From DASXZH01 sp963829965 (GTDB taxonomy: Bacteria; Armatimonadota; Fimbriimonadia; Fimbriimonadales; Fimbriimonadaceae), in NCBI GenBank assembly GCA_963829965.1, contig CAWHLK010000037.1:1-64000 (forward strand): a stretch of DNA of 64,000 nucleotides, written 5' to 3'. How positions within the stretch are numbered: the stretch's first letter is position 1; every line of letters starts with the position of its first letter. Positions 53,083 to 62,753 of this stretch are shown piece after piece. The position numbers were made by a program, and so were the translations under genes. A model generated the notes under the pieces. The model saw nothing but the letters and a program-made list of their open reading frames with translations. It was not told where the DNA came from and made no database searches.

Positions 53083-54003
53083 CTAGACCAAGAACCTGGG
53101 GCTCACCTCGAAATTCCCAACCATCCAATCCACCGCATCGTCGCTCGCTTTGGCGGGGAGAATGTGGTTGGAGTCGTACCACTGGATCGATCGCTTGGTT
53201 TCGGGGAATGCCGAATAGAGGCGGTCGGTAGCGGAGCGAGGAATGATCGAGTCTTTGGACCCGCTTTCCATCAGCACAAAACCGCCGAAATGGGGTGCGT
53301 AGAGGCTGGAAGAAGTGAAATATCCTTCCTGCCGGATGTTTGCCGGCACGCTGGAAATGAGGGGAAGAACCGGATCGCCTCCAACCAGAAGGGCCATGTC
53401 TTTGATCCGCTTGTCCACCGATCCCAGAATCGCTCCCATGATCGAGCCCATGCTGTAGCCGATCAGCCCAATTCGGCTTGCGTCGATCTCTGGTCTCGCC
53501 GAGATAATGGACAGAAGCTTGCGGTTGTCGACGATGCCGTTGATCACCGCGCGGTCGAGGAACTGATAGACGGCCTTGTCGGCATCGCCGGTTGCAACCG
53601 ATTTCAGAAAATCCCCATGGGCCATCATCAGATCACCCATGATCTTGCCCGACACCTGCTTATCGGTGGCGGTGGCCCTCGACCCGTGGCCCGGAGCGTC
53701 TATCGCCGCATAGGCAAAACCATGCTGGATTAGGTCCGCGCCGAACATGTCCACAATCTGGTCCTTGTTGCTCATGAGCCCGTGCAGGAGGATCACGACG
53801 GGAAACTTGGTGCCGCTCGTGGGTTCTCCCAGAACGGCGTGAACGGTATCGCCAAGGCTGCTCGTGAAGGCGATATCGTATTTCGATGGGCCGAGTGACG
53901 TGATCTGGACCGATTCCGGCTTGTCGTAAGAGTAGGCGTCATGGAGAGCCTCCCATGTGGGCGCCTGTTGCAGCATCGCCAAAGCAAGCAAAGGAAGAAA
54001 CAT
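53083..54003 (-). CDS. Exported alpha/beta hydrolase
   Basis: About 306 residues from ATG 54003, which gives a signal peptide (MFLPLLALAMLQQAPTW); TTG 54021 is the longer choice. Alpha/beta hydrolase core: VVILLHGLMSNKDQIVDMFG (oxyanion), nucleophile in GYSMGS (Ser184), acid in ESGSKDSIIP, histidine in YDSNHILP. The layout is like dienelactone hydrolase and acyl esterases. Substrate unknown. Confidence 0.87.
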   Translation of the reverse strand: MFLPLLALAMLQQAPTWEALHDAYSYDKPESVQITSLGPSKYDIAFTSSLGDTVHAVLGEPTSGTKFPVVILLHGLMSNKDQIVDMFGADLIQHGFAYAAIDAPGHGSRATATDKQVSGKIMGDLMMAHGDFLKSVATGDADKAVYQFLDRAVINGIVDNRKLLSIISARPEIDASRIGLIGYSMGSIMGAILGSVDKRIKDMALLVGGDPVLPLISSVPANIRQEGYFTSSSLYAPHFGGFVLMESGSKDSIIPRSATDRLYSAFPETKRSIQWYDSNHILPAKASDDAVDWMVGNFEVSPRFLV

Positions 54004-54085
54004 GTTTGAGAGTGTATCCAAAGCCCGGCAACCATTGTGAGCAGAGCCATCGTCCTACCAATTGCCGAAGATCAGTGACCTACCC

Positions 54086-54535
54086 ATGATTTCTGGATCC
54101 GATTCAAACCACGTGCTCAATGCCCTTGAAGCCTCCTCGAACTGGGGCGCCGATCTTCGGCGTGAGGCGATGACTTTGCTTCACGATGTCCCCCACTACG
54201 ATTGGTGCGGAATCTATCGCCTGGACGGCGCATTACTGCAGCTCGCCGAATATGTGGGCGAGGAGACCGAGCACACCCACATCCCCATCGGCCAAGGGGT
54301 TTGTGGGACCGCGGTTGCCACCAATTCCAACCAGGTGATCGACGACGTGCAGGCGATTGGCAACTACCTGGCTTGCAGCATCAAGACGCGCTCGGAGATC
54401 GTGGTGCTTATCTCGGACGAGGGCGGATCGATTCTGGGGCAGATCGACATCGACGGCCACACGGTTGGGGCCTTCGACCAATCCGACGAGAAGTTCTTGG
54501 AAGAAGTGGCGAGGATTCTTGCGAACAGGTGGTGA
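54086..54535 (+). CDS. GAF domain protein, fRMsr-like
   Basis: About 149 residues from ATG 54086 (a TTG at 54062 would add eight). One GAF domain: HYDWCGIYRLDGALLQLAEYVG, IPIGQGVCGTAVATNSNQVIDDV, YLACSIKTRSEIVVLISD. It resembles free methionine-R-sulfoxide reductase, with cysteines in GVCG and YLAC, but the first cysteine of that enzyme is replaced (EHTHIPIG). It may be an active variant with two cysteines or a sensor. It is divergent from the hydrolase gene. Confidence 0.78.
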   Translation: MISGSDSNHVLNALEASSNWGADLRREAMTLLHDVPHYDWCGIYRLDGALLQLAEYVGEETEHTHIPIGQGVCGTAVATNSNQVIDDVQAIGNYLACSIKTRSEIVVLISDEGGSILGQIDIDGHTVGAFDQSDEKFLEEVARILANRW

Positions 54536-54568
54536 ACTGTGAACGGTTCCGAGAAAAACAAGAAAGGC

Positions 54569-54607
54569 GTGCTCGCCGAGCGGAACGAAGTGGAGCGAGG
54601 CGAGCAC
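54569..54607. terminator. Strong hairpin between convergent genes
   Basis: GTGCTCGCC at 54569-54577 pairs perfectly with GGCGAGCAC at 54599-54607, with a 21-base loop containing GAGCGGAACGAAGTGGAGCG. It lies between the GAF gene (+) and the isomerase gene (-). It lacks a T run, so it could be a bidirectional terminator or an extragenic palindrome. Confidence 0.45.
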
Positions 54608-54665
54608 AACCATTTCTCCGGGCGACGCGTCGTTGAGCGAAGCTCACACGACCGTCGCCTTCCGG

Positions 54666-55496
54666 CTATAAATACTTCTTCGCGTTTGCGAGCGAACGGG
54701 GGACGGCGGTGATGGGGTCTTCGACGCCTTCGTATTCCATGCTGAGCCAGCCGTCGAAGCCTGCTTCTTTCAGGGCTGATAGGCAGGCGTGGAGATCGAC
54801 CATGCCTTCTCCGATGGCCGTTCCCGTGTATTTCTCGCCGTTCAAGGCGGTGTAAATCCCTTCCGGGTCGTGGCGAAAGTCTTTGAAGTGGACCATGTTC
54901 GCGTATTTGGCGACTTCTTGGATGGCCTCGTGGCTTGGCTGGTTGACCAGTAAGAAGTTTCCTGTGTCCGGGTTGGCGCCCAGGGTGTCGTTTCCTGCCA
55001 TGGCGCGGACGTCTTCGATGAGGCCGCGTACTTGGTCTCCGCGACCGGCGAGGGTGCCGTGGTTCTCCAACGCCAGCTTTACGCCGTGGTCGTGGGCGTA
55101 GACGGAGGCTTTGGCGAGGCCCTCCACTATCCAGGCTCTTGCCTGGTCAAAAGTGATTCCTTCCGCGACGTCTCCCGCAAAAACTCTTACCACTCCCGAG
55201 CCAAAATGGCCGGCTTCGTCCACTCCGAACTTGATCTTGCCTAGTTGAACTTCCCGCTCCTCGGCTGAGGTCTTCGCGAAGTTCTGGGCGATGGAGAAGA
55301 TGGGGCAGGGAAGGCCCGTTTCTTTGAGCGCTTCCAGCGCGGCGGGTCTCTCCGCCTCGGGGTCCTTGTAGAAAAAGTCGAGGAGCTCGACGCCGTTGGC
55401 GCCTATCTTCTTTGCCTCCCGGATGAATCCGGGAATGTCCATGGCGCCGTCCTTGACGGTGCGGTAGTAGCTGTACATGCTGACGGCGAGGTTCAT
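54666..55496 (-). CDS. Sugar phosphate isomerase/epimerase-like TIM barrel
   Basis: A 276-residue xylose-isomerase-like (AP endonuclease 2 fold) protein: MNLAVSMYSYYRTVKDGAMD, GANGVELLDFF, KLALENHGTLAGRGDQVRGLI, ANPDTGNFLLVNQPSHEAI, MVHFKDFRHDPEG and GWLSMEYEGVEDP. Metal-binding Glu, Asp, His and Glu residues are in these blocks. Family members isomerise or epimerise sugars and inositols. Substrate not known. The gene lies just after the long heptamer tract at 55552, which is upstream of its start. Confidence 0.88.
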   Translation of the reverse strand: MNLAVSMYSYYRTVKDGAMDIPGFIREAKKIGANGVELLDFFYKDPEAERPAALEALKETGLPCPIFSIAQNFAKTSAEEREVQLGKIKFGVDEAGHFGSGVVRVFAGDVAEGITFDQARAWIVEGLAKASVYAHDHGVKLALENHGTLAGRGDQVRGLIEDVRAMAGNDTLGANPDTGNFLLVNQPSHEAIQEVAKYANMVHFKDFRHDPEGIYTALNGEKYTGTAIGEGMVDLHACLSALKEAGFDGWLSMEYEGVEDPITAVPRSLANAKKYL

Positions 55497-55551
55497 ATAT
55501 TATGGTGACGGGTGACGGGTGAGGGGTGGGGTAAAGGTTGGGAAGGTGTTA

Positions 55552-55630
55552 GGTTTTGGGTTTTGGGTTTTGGGTTTTGGGTTTTGGGTTTTGGGTTTTG
55601 GGTTTTGGGTGCTGGGCTTTGGGCTTTGGG
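55552..55630. repeat. Heptamer tandem repeat (TTTTGGG)
   Basis: Seven perfect tandem copies of TTTTGGG, followed by the variants TGCTGGG, CTTTGGG and CTTTGGG. It lies between the isomerase start (55496) and the end of nuoN (55647). A GGTGACGGGTGACGGGTGAG stretch, also near 7-base spacing, precedes it at 55503-55523. Confidence 0.75.
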
Positions 55631-55646
55631 GTTGGAAAGTGTTTGG

Positions 55647-57329
55647 TTACGGTGCCGCTGGGGGGTTTTGGTTCACTGCTACGACTTGAGCTTTTGGGGT
55701 GTTGGTTGGGAAATAGGCTTCTAGCGGCTGCGCTTTTACCAACGGCTTGGAAACGGGGGACGGCTCGCGGGATGAAACCTTCGACTGCCCGGAAATCCTT
55801 ACCGCGGACGGCTGTGCTCCGGACGAGTATCCAAACATCGTGATAAGCGGCTGCATAAACAGAGCGAGTGCAAAAACCGCCAGTGCACAGACGACGCTGG
55901 TGCTCAGGGTGCCCGTGCCCATCGGCGCGGACTCGGCCTTCTGGTCCACGTCTTCAGCTACGAACGCGGCGCGGGCGATGGCCAGGTAGTACGCGATGCT
56001 TATGATGGAGTTCACTGCCAGCACTAGCGCGAGCCATCCCAGGTGGCCTTGGAGCGCGTCGCTGATGATCAGCATCTTTCCAAAGAACCCGGCGGTTGGC
56101 GGAATGCCGATCAAGGAGGCCATGAAAATCACGAGGGCGACCGCGGCAAACGGCTCTCTTTGATAGAGTCCGTTCAAATCGGAAAGCTTCGTCTTTTCCC
56201 TTCCGCCCTTGGCGACGAGTGAGATGACCGCGAACGCGCCGATCGTCATCACCGAATAGGCGAGGAGGTAGTAAGCCGTCGCCGCATAGCCTACGTCGCC
56301 CTCCAACGGGGTGTGCGCGGACTTGCAGTGGGCGAGGATCGCTACGAGGATGTAGCCCGCGTGGGCGATGCTGGAATAGCCGAGAATGCGCTTGACGTCC
56401 TTTTGCATCAGCGCCACGAGGTTTCCGACTGTCATCGTCAAGACCGCGATCATGCACATCGCAGGCATCCAGTAATCGGAGAGAGGGACGCATGCATCGA
56501 GGAAACGGTAAAGCGCCGCTATCGCGGCGATCTTGGAGCCCGCCGCCATGAACGCGGTCACATTGGTGGGCGCGCCCTGGTACACGTCCGGCGTCCATTG
56601 ATGGAAGGGAACGAAGGCGCTCTTGAAGCCAAGTCCAACGAGAACGAGCCCGACGCCAAACAGCGTCAGCGCGTGCGAGGTCGCGTCTCCCGTTGCCCAG
56701 GTTGGTGCAATGTCGTCGATCCGGAGCGAGCCGCTCGCGCCGTAAAGGAACGCGATGCCATAGAGCAAAAAGCAGCTTGCAAATGCGCCAAGCAAGAAAT
56801 ACTTGACTGCCGATTCTTCCGATTTCTCCTCGCTTCGGCTCATTCCCGCCATGACGTAAAGGGCGATCGAGAGAACTTCCAAGCCAAGGAAGATGACGAG
56901 GAGGTTCTTGCTGGTCGCCATCAGCATGGCGCCGGAGCTGGACCACAAGACGAGCGGGTAGAACTCGCCGAAGGGGATCTTCTTCTGGGTTAAGTAATTC
57001 TCGCTAAAGCAGATGCACAGGAAGCAGGCGAGGATCACCAGGAGCTGCATCGCGACCCCGAACTGATCGAGAAGGAACATGCCGCCGAGAGTCTCCTGAT
57101 CCTCGGCAACCAGCAGCGACCCGCCGGCGCTTCCGCCTGACAGCTGCTGGGTCACGAAGTAGGCGGCGATCGCCAGTCCAATCAAACTCGCGGCAACAAT
57201 GATCTGGTTCTTTCGCTTGGGGCGGATGATCTCGATCAAGAGGGCGATGATGCCGGTGACCACAACCACCAAAATCGGCATGATCGAGGACCAGGCGATA
57301 TCGGGGATTGGGAAAGCGAAGTTAAACAT
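55647..57329 (-). CDS. nuoN: NADH-quinone oxidoreductase subunit N
   Basis: About 560 residues, with some 14 membrane helices of the complex I proton-pumping antiporter type. LVLWSSSGAMLMATSKNLLVIFLGLEVLSIALYVMAG, SAVKYFLLGAFASCFLLYG, GFKSAFVPFHQWTPDVYQGAPT and KDVKRILGYSSIAHAGYI are NuoN blocks. ATG 57329 fits the usual start (MFNFAFPIPDI) and overlaps the UroD-like gene by eight bases. The C-terminal tail, about 50 residues rich in Pro, Ser and Lys, extends beyond the last helix and is unlike other NuoN proteins. Confidence 0.94.
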   Translation of the reverse strand: MFNFAFPIPDIAWSSIMPILVVVVTGIIALLIEIIRPKRKNQIIVAASLIGLAIAAYFVTQQLSGGSAGGSLLVAEDQETLGGMFLLDQFGVAMQLLVILACFLCICFSENYLTQKKIPFGEFYPLVLWSSSGAMLMATSKNLLVIFLGLEVLSIALYVMAGMSRSEEKSEESAVKYFLLGAFASCFLLYGIAFLYGASGSLRIDDIAPTWATGDATSHALTLFGVGLVLVGLGFKSAFVPFHQWTPDVYQGAPTNVTAFMAAGSKIAAIAALYRFLDACVPLSDYWMPAMCMIAVLTMTVGNLVALMQKDVKRILGYSSIAHAGYILVAILAHCKSAHTPLEGDVGYAATAYYLLAYSVMTIGAFAVISLVAKGGREKTKLSDLNGLYQREPFAAVALVIFMASLIGIPPTAGFFGKMLIISDALQGHLGWLALVLAVNSIISIAYYLAIARAAFVAEDVDQKAESAPMGTGTLSTSVVCALAVFALALFMQPLITMFGYSSGAQPSAVRISGQSKVSSREPSPVSKPLVKAQPLEAYFPTNTPKAQVVAVNQNPPAAP

Positions 57330-58049
57330 TGCTCGTCGCAGCCTCCGCGCTTGCATGTCGATGAAGAATGCCGTAGTTGTTGCCGAACAGGATATCGGCA
57401 TCCCGGTCAGAAGTCGCGAGCACGCCTCTTCGAAGACGCCGCAGGGTGGCGACGGGAACGTCCGTTCGTTCGCAATCCCAAGCGAAAACAGCGGCCGGCA
57501 GATCGCTCACAAAATCGATATATGTTTCCGGGCCGCCTTCCACGAAGAGAACGTTTAGGTTTGTTGGGTGTTGGGTGTTGGGTGTTGGGTATTGGGTATT
57601 GGGTGTTGGGTGTTGGGTATTGGGTATCGGGCTTTGGGTGCTCGTGGCTAGGATCTCCCGGTCCACTTCCAGGTAGTGGCCACCATATTCCATGGGACTA
57701 GAGTAGGTTGGTTCCGCGCCTTGCAATCGGTAGAAGATACCGTCCGCCCCCGCTTTGAGGGCTGCTTCGATTTCGGATTTGGCTTCTTGGATCAAACCGC
57801 CGAGAATCTCCTCGCCTTTGGCTGGATCCTCTTGAAGGATCTCGTTGAGCTTGATTTGCCTGGCGATTGCCCGGGAGAACGGGCTGAGAACTTCGGCGAG
57901 TTGGATTCTCGATTTGCTTCCGTTATTGTTCAGCCGTCCAGTGGGAGCGATGGCGATATCGGAATACATCTCTTCGTGCGGCCAGATCATCACCGGTTTT
58001 TCGTCCGGGACTTGACCTGCGAGAACCGCAAGGACCCTTTCTCTTGAGG

Positions 58050-58053
<4 letters not shown>
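57322..58053 (-). CDS. Uroporphyrinogen decarboxylase-like protein inside the complex I operon
   Basis: About 243 residues from ATG 58053, which overlaps the nuoM stop (ATGA). MTSRERVLAVLAGQVPDEKPVMIWPHEEM is a UROD-like start; LIQEAKSEIEAALKAGADGIFYRLQ and FAWDCERTDVPVATLRRL fit the barrel. It is about 100 residues shorter than UroD. In the middle, STQSPIPNTQHPTPNTQ comes from the heptamer repeat 57564-57640 and looks inserted. Such proteins decarboxylate porphyrins or are methyltransferases; neither is shown here. Its place between nuoM and nuoN is unusual. Confidence 0.7.
57564..57640. repeat. Heptamer tandem repeat (TTGGGTR) inside a coding frame
   Basis: Eleven tandem 7-base units, nine of the form TTGGGTG or TTGGGTA, then TCGGGCT and TTGGGTG, in the order G G G A A G G A A. 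It lies inside the UroD-like gene and is read as repeating Asn-Thr-Gln-His/Tyr-Pro-Thr-Pro, a seven-residue unit. The frame is not broken. Confidence 0.85.
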
Positions 58054-59672
<1,619 letters not shown>

Positions 59673-59710
59673 CTACTTCCCACCCGCCATAAAGGCTCCA
59701 ATCACCAGGG

Positions 59711-61873
59711 CTAAGATAGAATTCCTCCAAAGGCCATGGACATGGCGTAGCTTCTGACGTAGCCGGTTTGGAACTTTCGGAGCAAGCGGCCGGCGCCCAT
59801 GGTGACCGAACCGATGCCGTTCACGACGCCATCGACGATTCCCACGTCGAACACTTTCCAAATGCCGGTGCCGAGTTCTCCGCCGCCTTCAACTCCGGAG
59901 TTGACGACCGCCGCATCATAGCCAAACTGATTGCCTGCCCACTTTCGGAACGTTCCCCACTTGCTGAGGTCCCAGCCCTCGCTCTTGGGAAGGCCCTTTC
60001 GATACATCAGATATCCAATCAAAAGTCCGCCAAGCGCGGCGACCAGCGAAAGCTGAGTCAGCGGGATGTTTGTTGGCTCGCCGGTTACCATGTCGGGCGT
60101 GAGTACGGCCAGCTTGCCACCTGGATAGAGCCAGTTGTGAAAAACGTCGCCGCGGGTGAGGAGCCAACCGCCAACCGCGGAAAGCGTGGCGAGGATGACC
60201 AGCGGCCACCACATGCTGGGCGGCGCTTCTTTGGGTTCGAAATTCTTGTCGAGCGCGTGATGGTGCTCTTCGGGGACGGCCGCTGCTCTTTGCGCCATCT
60301 CTTCTTCGGTGTAGAAGAATCCGAAAGTATCCTCGCCGTGATGCTCGGCGTGCGCGGCGTGCTCCGCATGCTCTCCGTGACCGATTGAATGGGCATGAGC
60401 GTGAGCGTGGGCTTCGTGAACGGGCTCGATCTTGCGCCATCGCTCTTCCTTGCCAAAGAACGTGAGCATGGCAAGCCGCGACATATACCAGGCGGTGAGC
60501 AGCGCCGCGAATAACGCAACATAGCCCGAAATCTCGCCAAGGTTGAGTCCGTTAAGATTCGCGAGCTGGTTGCCTAAAGCTCCGCCCAAGATCGCTTCTT
60601 TCGACCAGAAGCCGGAGAGTCCCGGGAAGCCGGCAATGGCGAGGGTGGCGATCACCATCGTCCAAGTCGTGATCTTGAGATATTTTTGAAGGTTGCCGTA
60701 GTTGCGCATGTCCTGGTCGTGGGCCATGGAGTAGATGACCGCGCCCGCGCCAAGGAAGAGACAGGCCTTGAAGAAGGCGTGGGTGATGACGTGGAACATG
60801 CCCGCCCAATAGGCCCCCGCGCCGCATGCCACAAACATGAACCCGAGTTGGGAAACGGTGGAATAGGCTAGGACCTTCTTGATATCCGTTTGGCCGAAGG
60901 CAATGCAGGCGGCAAACAATGCGGTGAAGGCGCCGATGCAGCAGACCACCGCGCTGGCGAAAGGGGAGCACTCGTAAAACACGTGCATCCGGTTGACCAT
61001 GAACACGCCGGCGGTAACCATGGTTGCGGCGTGGATGAGCGCGGAAACCGGCGTGGGGCCGGCCATGGCGTCCGGCAGCCAGAAGTAGAGAGGAAACTGG
61101 GCGGATTTGCCGCAAGCGCCGATGAACAGAAGCAGGGCAATGGCAGTCGCGGTATCCGGATACATGATCAGCTTCTTTGCGGCGGGCAGCAGATAGTCGT
61201 AACTGAGCCAGCGGCCGTCCGCGGGTGTGCCGAACGTTCTAGAATGCAATACGAAGAAGCTGAAGATCAGGAACATGCCGAGGGTCAGGCCCCAGTCACC
61301 GATCCGGTTGACGATGAACGCCTTGTTGCCGGCTTTGGCATTGGTGACGTCGGAATACCAAAATGCGATGAGCAGGTAGCTGCAGAGGCCCACGCCTTCC
61401 CAGCCGATGAACATCTCGACCAGGTTGTTGGCGAGGACGAGGATCAGCATGCAGGAGATAAACAGGTTCAGATAGGTGAAAAAGCGGCTGTAATCGCGCT
61501 CTTCGCCCATGTAGCCGGTCGCATAAAGATGGATCAGGGAGCCGACGCCGGTGATGATTAACACCATCGTCATCGAGAGGGGATCGATCAGGGTCTCGAA
61601 CGGCACGTTCAAAGTCTTGATGTTGATCCAGTCGCATAAAGTGAGGATATGCGTGCGGGCATCGGGCGCCTGATTGCTGAGGGCGAGAGTGATGATCACG
61701 CCAAGCACAAAGGCAATGGCGATGGGGAGAACGGCCAGCGTCCCCATGACCTTGCGGCCCTTTGCCGGGCCCATGGAATCGATGACCTTCTTGCCAAAAA
61801 GAGCCTGAATGAGCGAGCCCAGGAGGGGCAGCCCGAGAATAAACCAGATTAAGCTGTAGCTGTTGTCCCCCAT
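59711..61873 (-). CDS. nuoL: NADH-quinone oxidoreductase subunit L
   Basis: A 720-residue subunit, longer than the usual 610-660. PLSMTMVLIITGVGSLIHLYATGYM, FIGWEGVGLCSYLLIAFWY, AQFPLYFWLPDAMAGPTPVSALIHAATMVTAGVF and KVLAYSTVSQLGFMFVA are the standard blocks. An insert around residues 480-548 is histidine-rich (EPVHEAHAHAHAHS, HAEHAAHAEHHGED, PEEHHHALD) in a soluble loop, and explains part of the extra length. The C-terminal helix region (VEGGGELGTGIWKVFDVGIVDG) follows. It starts 2 bases after nuoK. Confidence 0.95.
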   Translation of the reverse strand: MGDNSYSLIWFILGLPLLGSLIQALFGKKVIDSMGPAKGRKVMGTLAVLPIAIAFVLGVIITLALSNQAPDARTHILTLCDWINIKTLNVPFETLIDPLSMTMVLIITGVGSLIHLYATGYMGEERDYSRFFTYLNLFISCMLILVLANNLVEMFIGWEGVGLCSYLLIAFWYSDVTNAKAGNKAFIVNRIGDWGLTLGMFLIFSFFVLHSRTFGTPADGRWLSYDYLLPAAKKLIMYPDTATAIALLLFIGACGKSAQFPLYFWLPDAMAGPTPVSALIHAATMVTAGVFMVNRMHVFYECSPFASAVVCCIGAFTALFAACIAFGQTDIKKVLAYSTVSQLGFMFVACGAGAYWAGMFHVITHAFFKACLFLGAGAVIYSMAHDQDMRNYGNLQKYLKITTWTMVIATLAIAGFPGLSGFWSKEAILGGALGNQLANLNGLNLGEISGYVALFAALLTAWYMSRLAMLTFFGKEERWRKIEPVHEAHAHAHAHSIGHGEHAEHAAHAEHHGEDTFGFFYTEEEMAQRAAAVPEEHHHALDKNFEPKEAPPSMWWPLVILATLSAVGGWLLTRGDVFHNWLYPGGKLAVLTPDMVTGEPTNIPLTQLSLVAALGGLLIGYLMYRKGLPKSEGWDLSKWGTFRKWAGNQFGYDAAVVNSGVEGGGELGTGIWKVFDVGIVDGVVNGIGSVTMGAGRLLRKFQTGYVRSYAMSMAFGGILS

Positions 61874-61875
61874 TT

Positions 61876-62232
61876 TTATCCTCGAAGCAAACTCATTTCG
61901 TCGATGTCGATGCTTTGACGCAATCGGAAAATGGCCATGATAATGCCGAGCCCTACGGCGACCTCGGCGGCGGCAACCGCCATCACGAAGATGACGATCA
62001 TCTGCCCGGCCATGGAGGACTGGATCTGGTTATGAGCGTCCGCCATGTGGGTGGAAAGCGTTTTGTGGACCGGCCCGTAGCGAGCGAACGCCAAGAAGGT
62101 GAGGTTCACCGCATTCAGCATCAGTTCGATGCACATGAAGATCACGATGGGGTTGCGGCGGATCATGACGCCGATCATGCCCATCACAAACATGAACAGC
62201 CCGAGCCCAACGTAGCCTGCGAGAGGAACCAT
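61876..62232 (-). CDS. nuoK: NADH-quinone oxidoreductase subunit K
   Basis: A 118-residue three-helix protein: GLFMFVMGMIGVMIRRNPIVIFMCIELMLNAVNLTFLAFAR holds the conserved membrane glutamate in IELMLNA, and MIVIFVMAVAAAEVAVGLGII the second. It is slightly longer than the common 100 residues because of the loop after helix two (YGPVHKTLSTHMADAHNQ). Its start overlaps the end of nuoJ by one base. Confidence 0.95.
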   Translation of the reverse strand: MVPLAGYVGLGLFMFVMGMIGVMIRRNPIVIFMCIELMLNAVNLTFLAFARYGPVHKTLSTHMADAHNQIQSSMAGQMIVIFVMAVAAAEVAVGLGIIMAIFRLRQSIDIDEMSLLRG

Positions 62233-62753
62233 TACACCTTCCTCTTGGCCAGCATGATCGACCCGACTATACCGATGACCAGCAGGATGCTGGCGATTTC
62301 AAAAGGCCACACGTAGGTGGTGAAAAGCGCGCGCCCGACCGCTTGGGGTGAGCCATACCCGATGGGGGACCTGGTCGCGGTGATCGTGGCCAAGGGCTTG
62401 ACTACCTGGCTGGCCACCATGCCGAAAAGCACCAAACCCAGCAGGATTCCGATCGCCTTCTTCAGCACGTCCGGCGGTTCTTTCAAGAGGTTCGAGGATC
62501 CGAGGTTGAGGAGCATGATCACAAAGAGGAAGAGCACCATGATCGCGCCGGTGTAGACGATGACCTGGGTGATTCCCAAAAGCTCTGCGTTCAGCGTGAA
62601 GTAGAGAAAGGCGAGCGCAAAGAAGTTGGCGATGAGGCATAGAGCCGAACGCACCGCGTTCGGAGATACGACCACGCCCACCGCCGCGAGCGCGGCAATG
62701 CCGGCCAATGCGCCAAACAGGGTGAGTTTCGCCAGTTCGTCAGGTGGTGGCAA
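62232..62753 (-). CDS. nuoJ: NADH-quinone oxidoreductase subunit J
   Basis: A 173-residue membrane protein with five helices. NAVRSALCLIANFFALAFLYFTLNAELLGITQVIVYTGAIMVLFLFVIMLLNL is the NuoJ core. It overlaps nuoH by 14 bases and touches nuoK, so translation is coupled. In most operons nuoI would lie between H and J; here nothing does. Confidence 0.95.
   Translation of the reverse strand: MPPPDELAKLTLFGALAGIAALAAVGVVVSPNAVRSALCLIANFFALAFLYFTLNAELLGITQVIVYTGAIMVLFLFVIMLLNLGSSNLLKEPPDVLKKAIGILLGLVLFGMVASQVVKPLATITATRSPIGYGSPQAVGRALFTTYVWPFEIASILLVIGIVGSIMLAKRKV

Noticed and set aside
55552..57640. Tandem repeats that might be taken for CRISPR
   Set aside because: Units are 7 bases with no spacers, and no cas genes are present.
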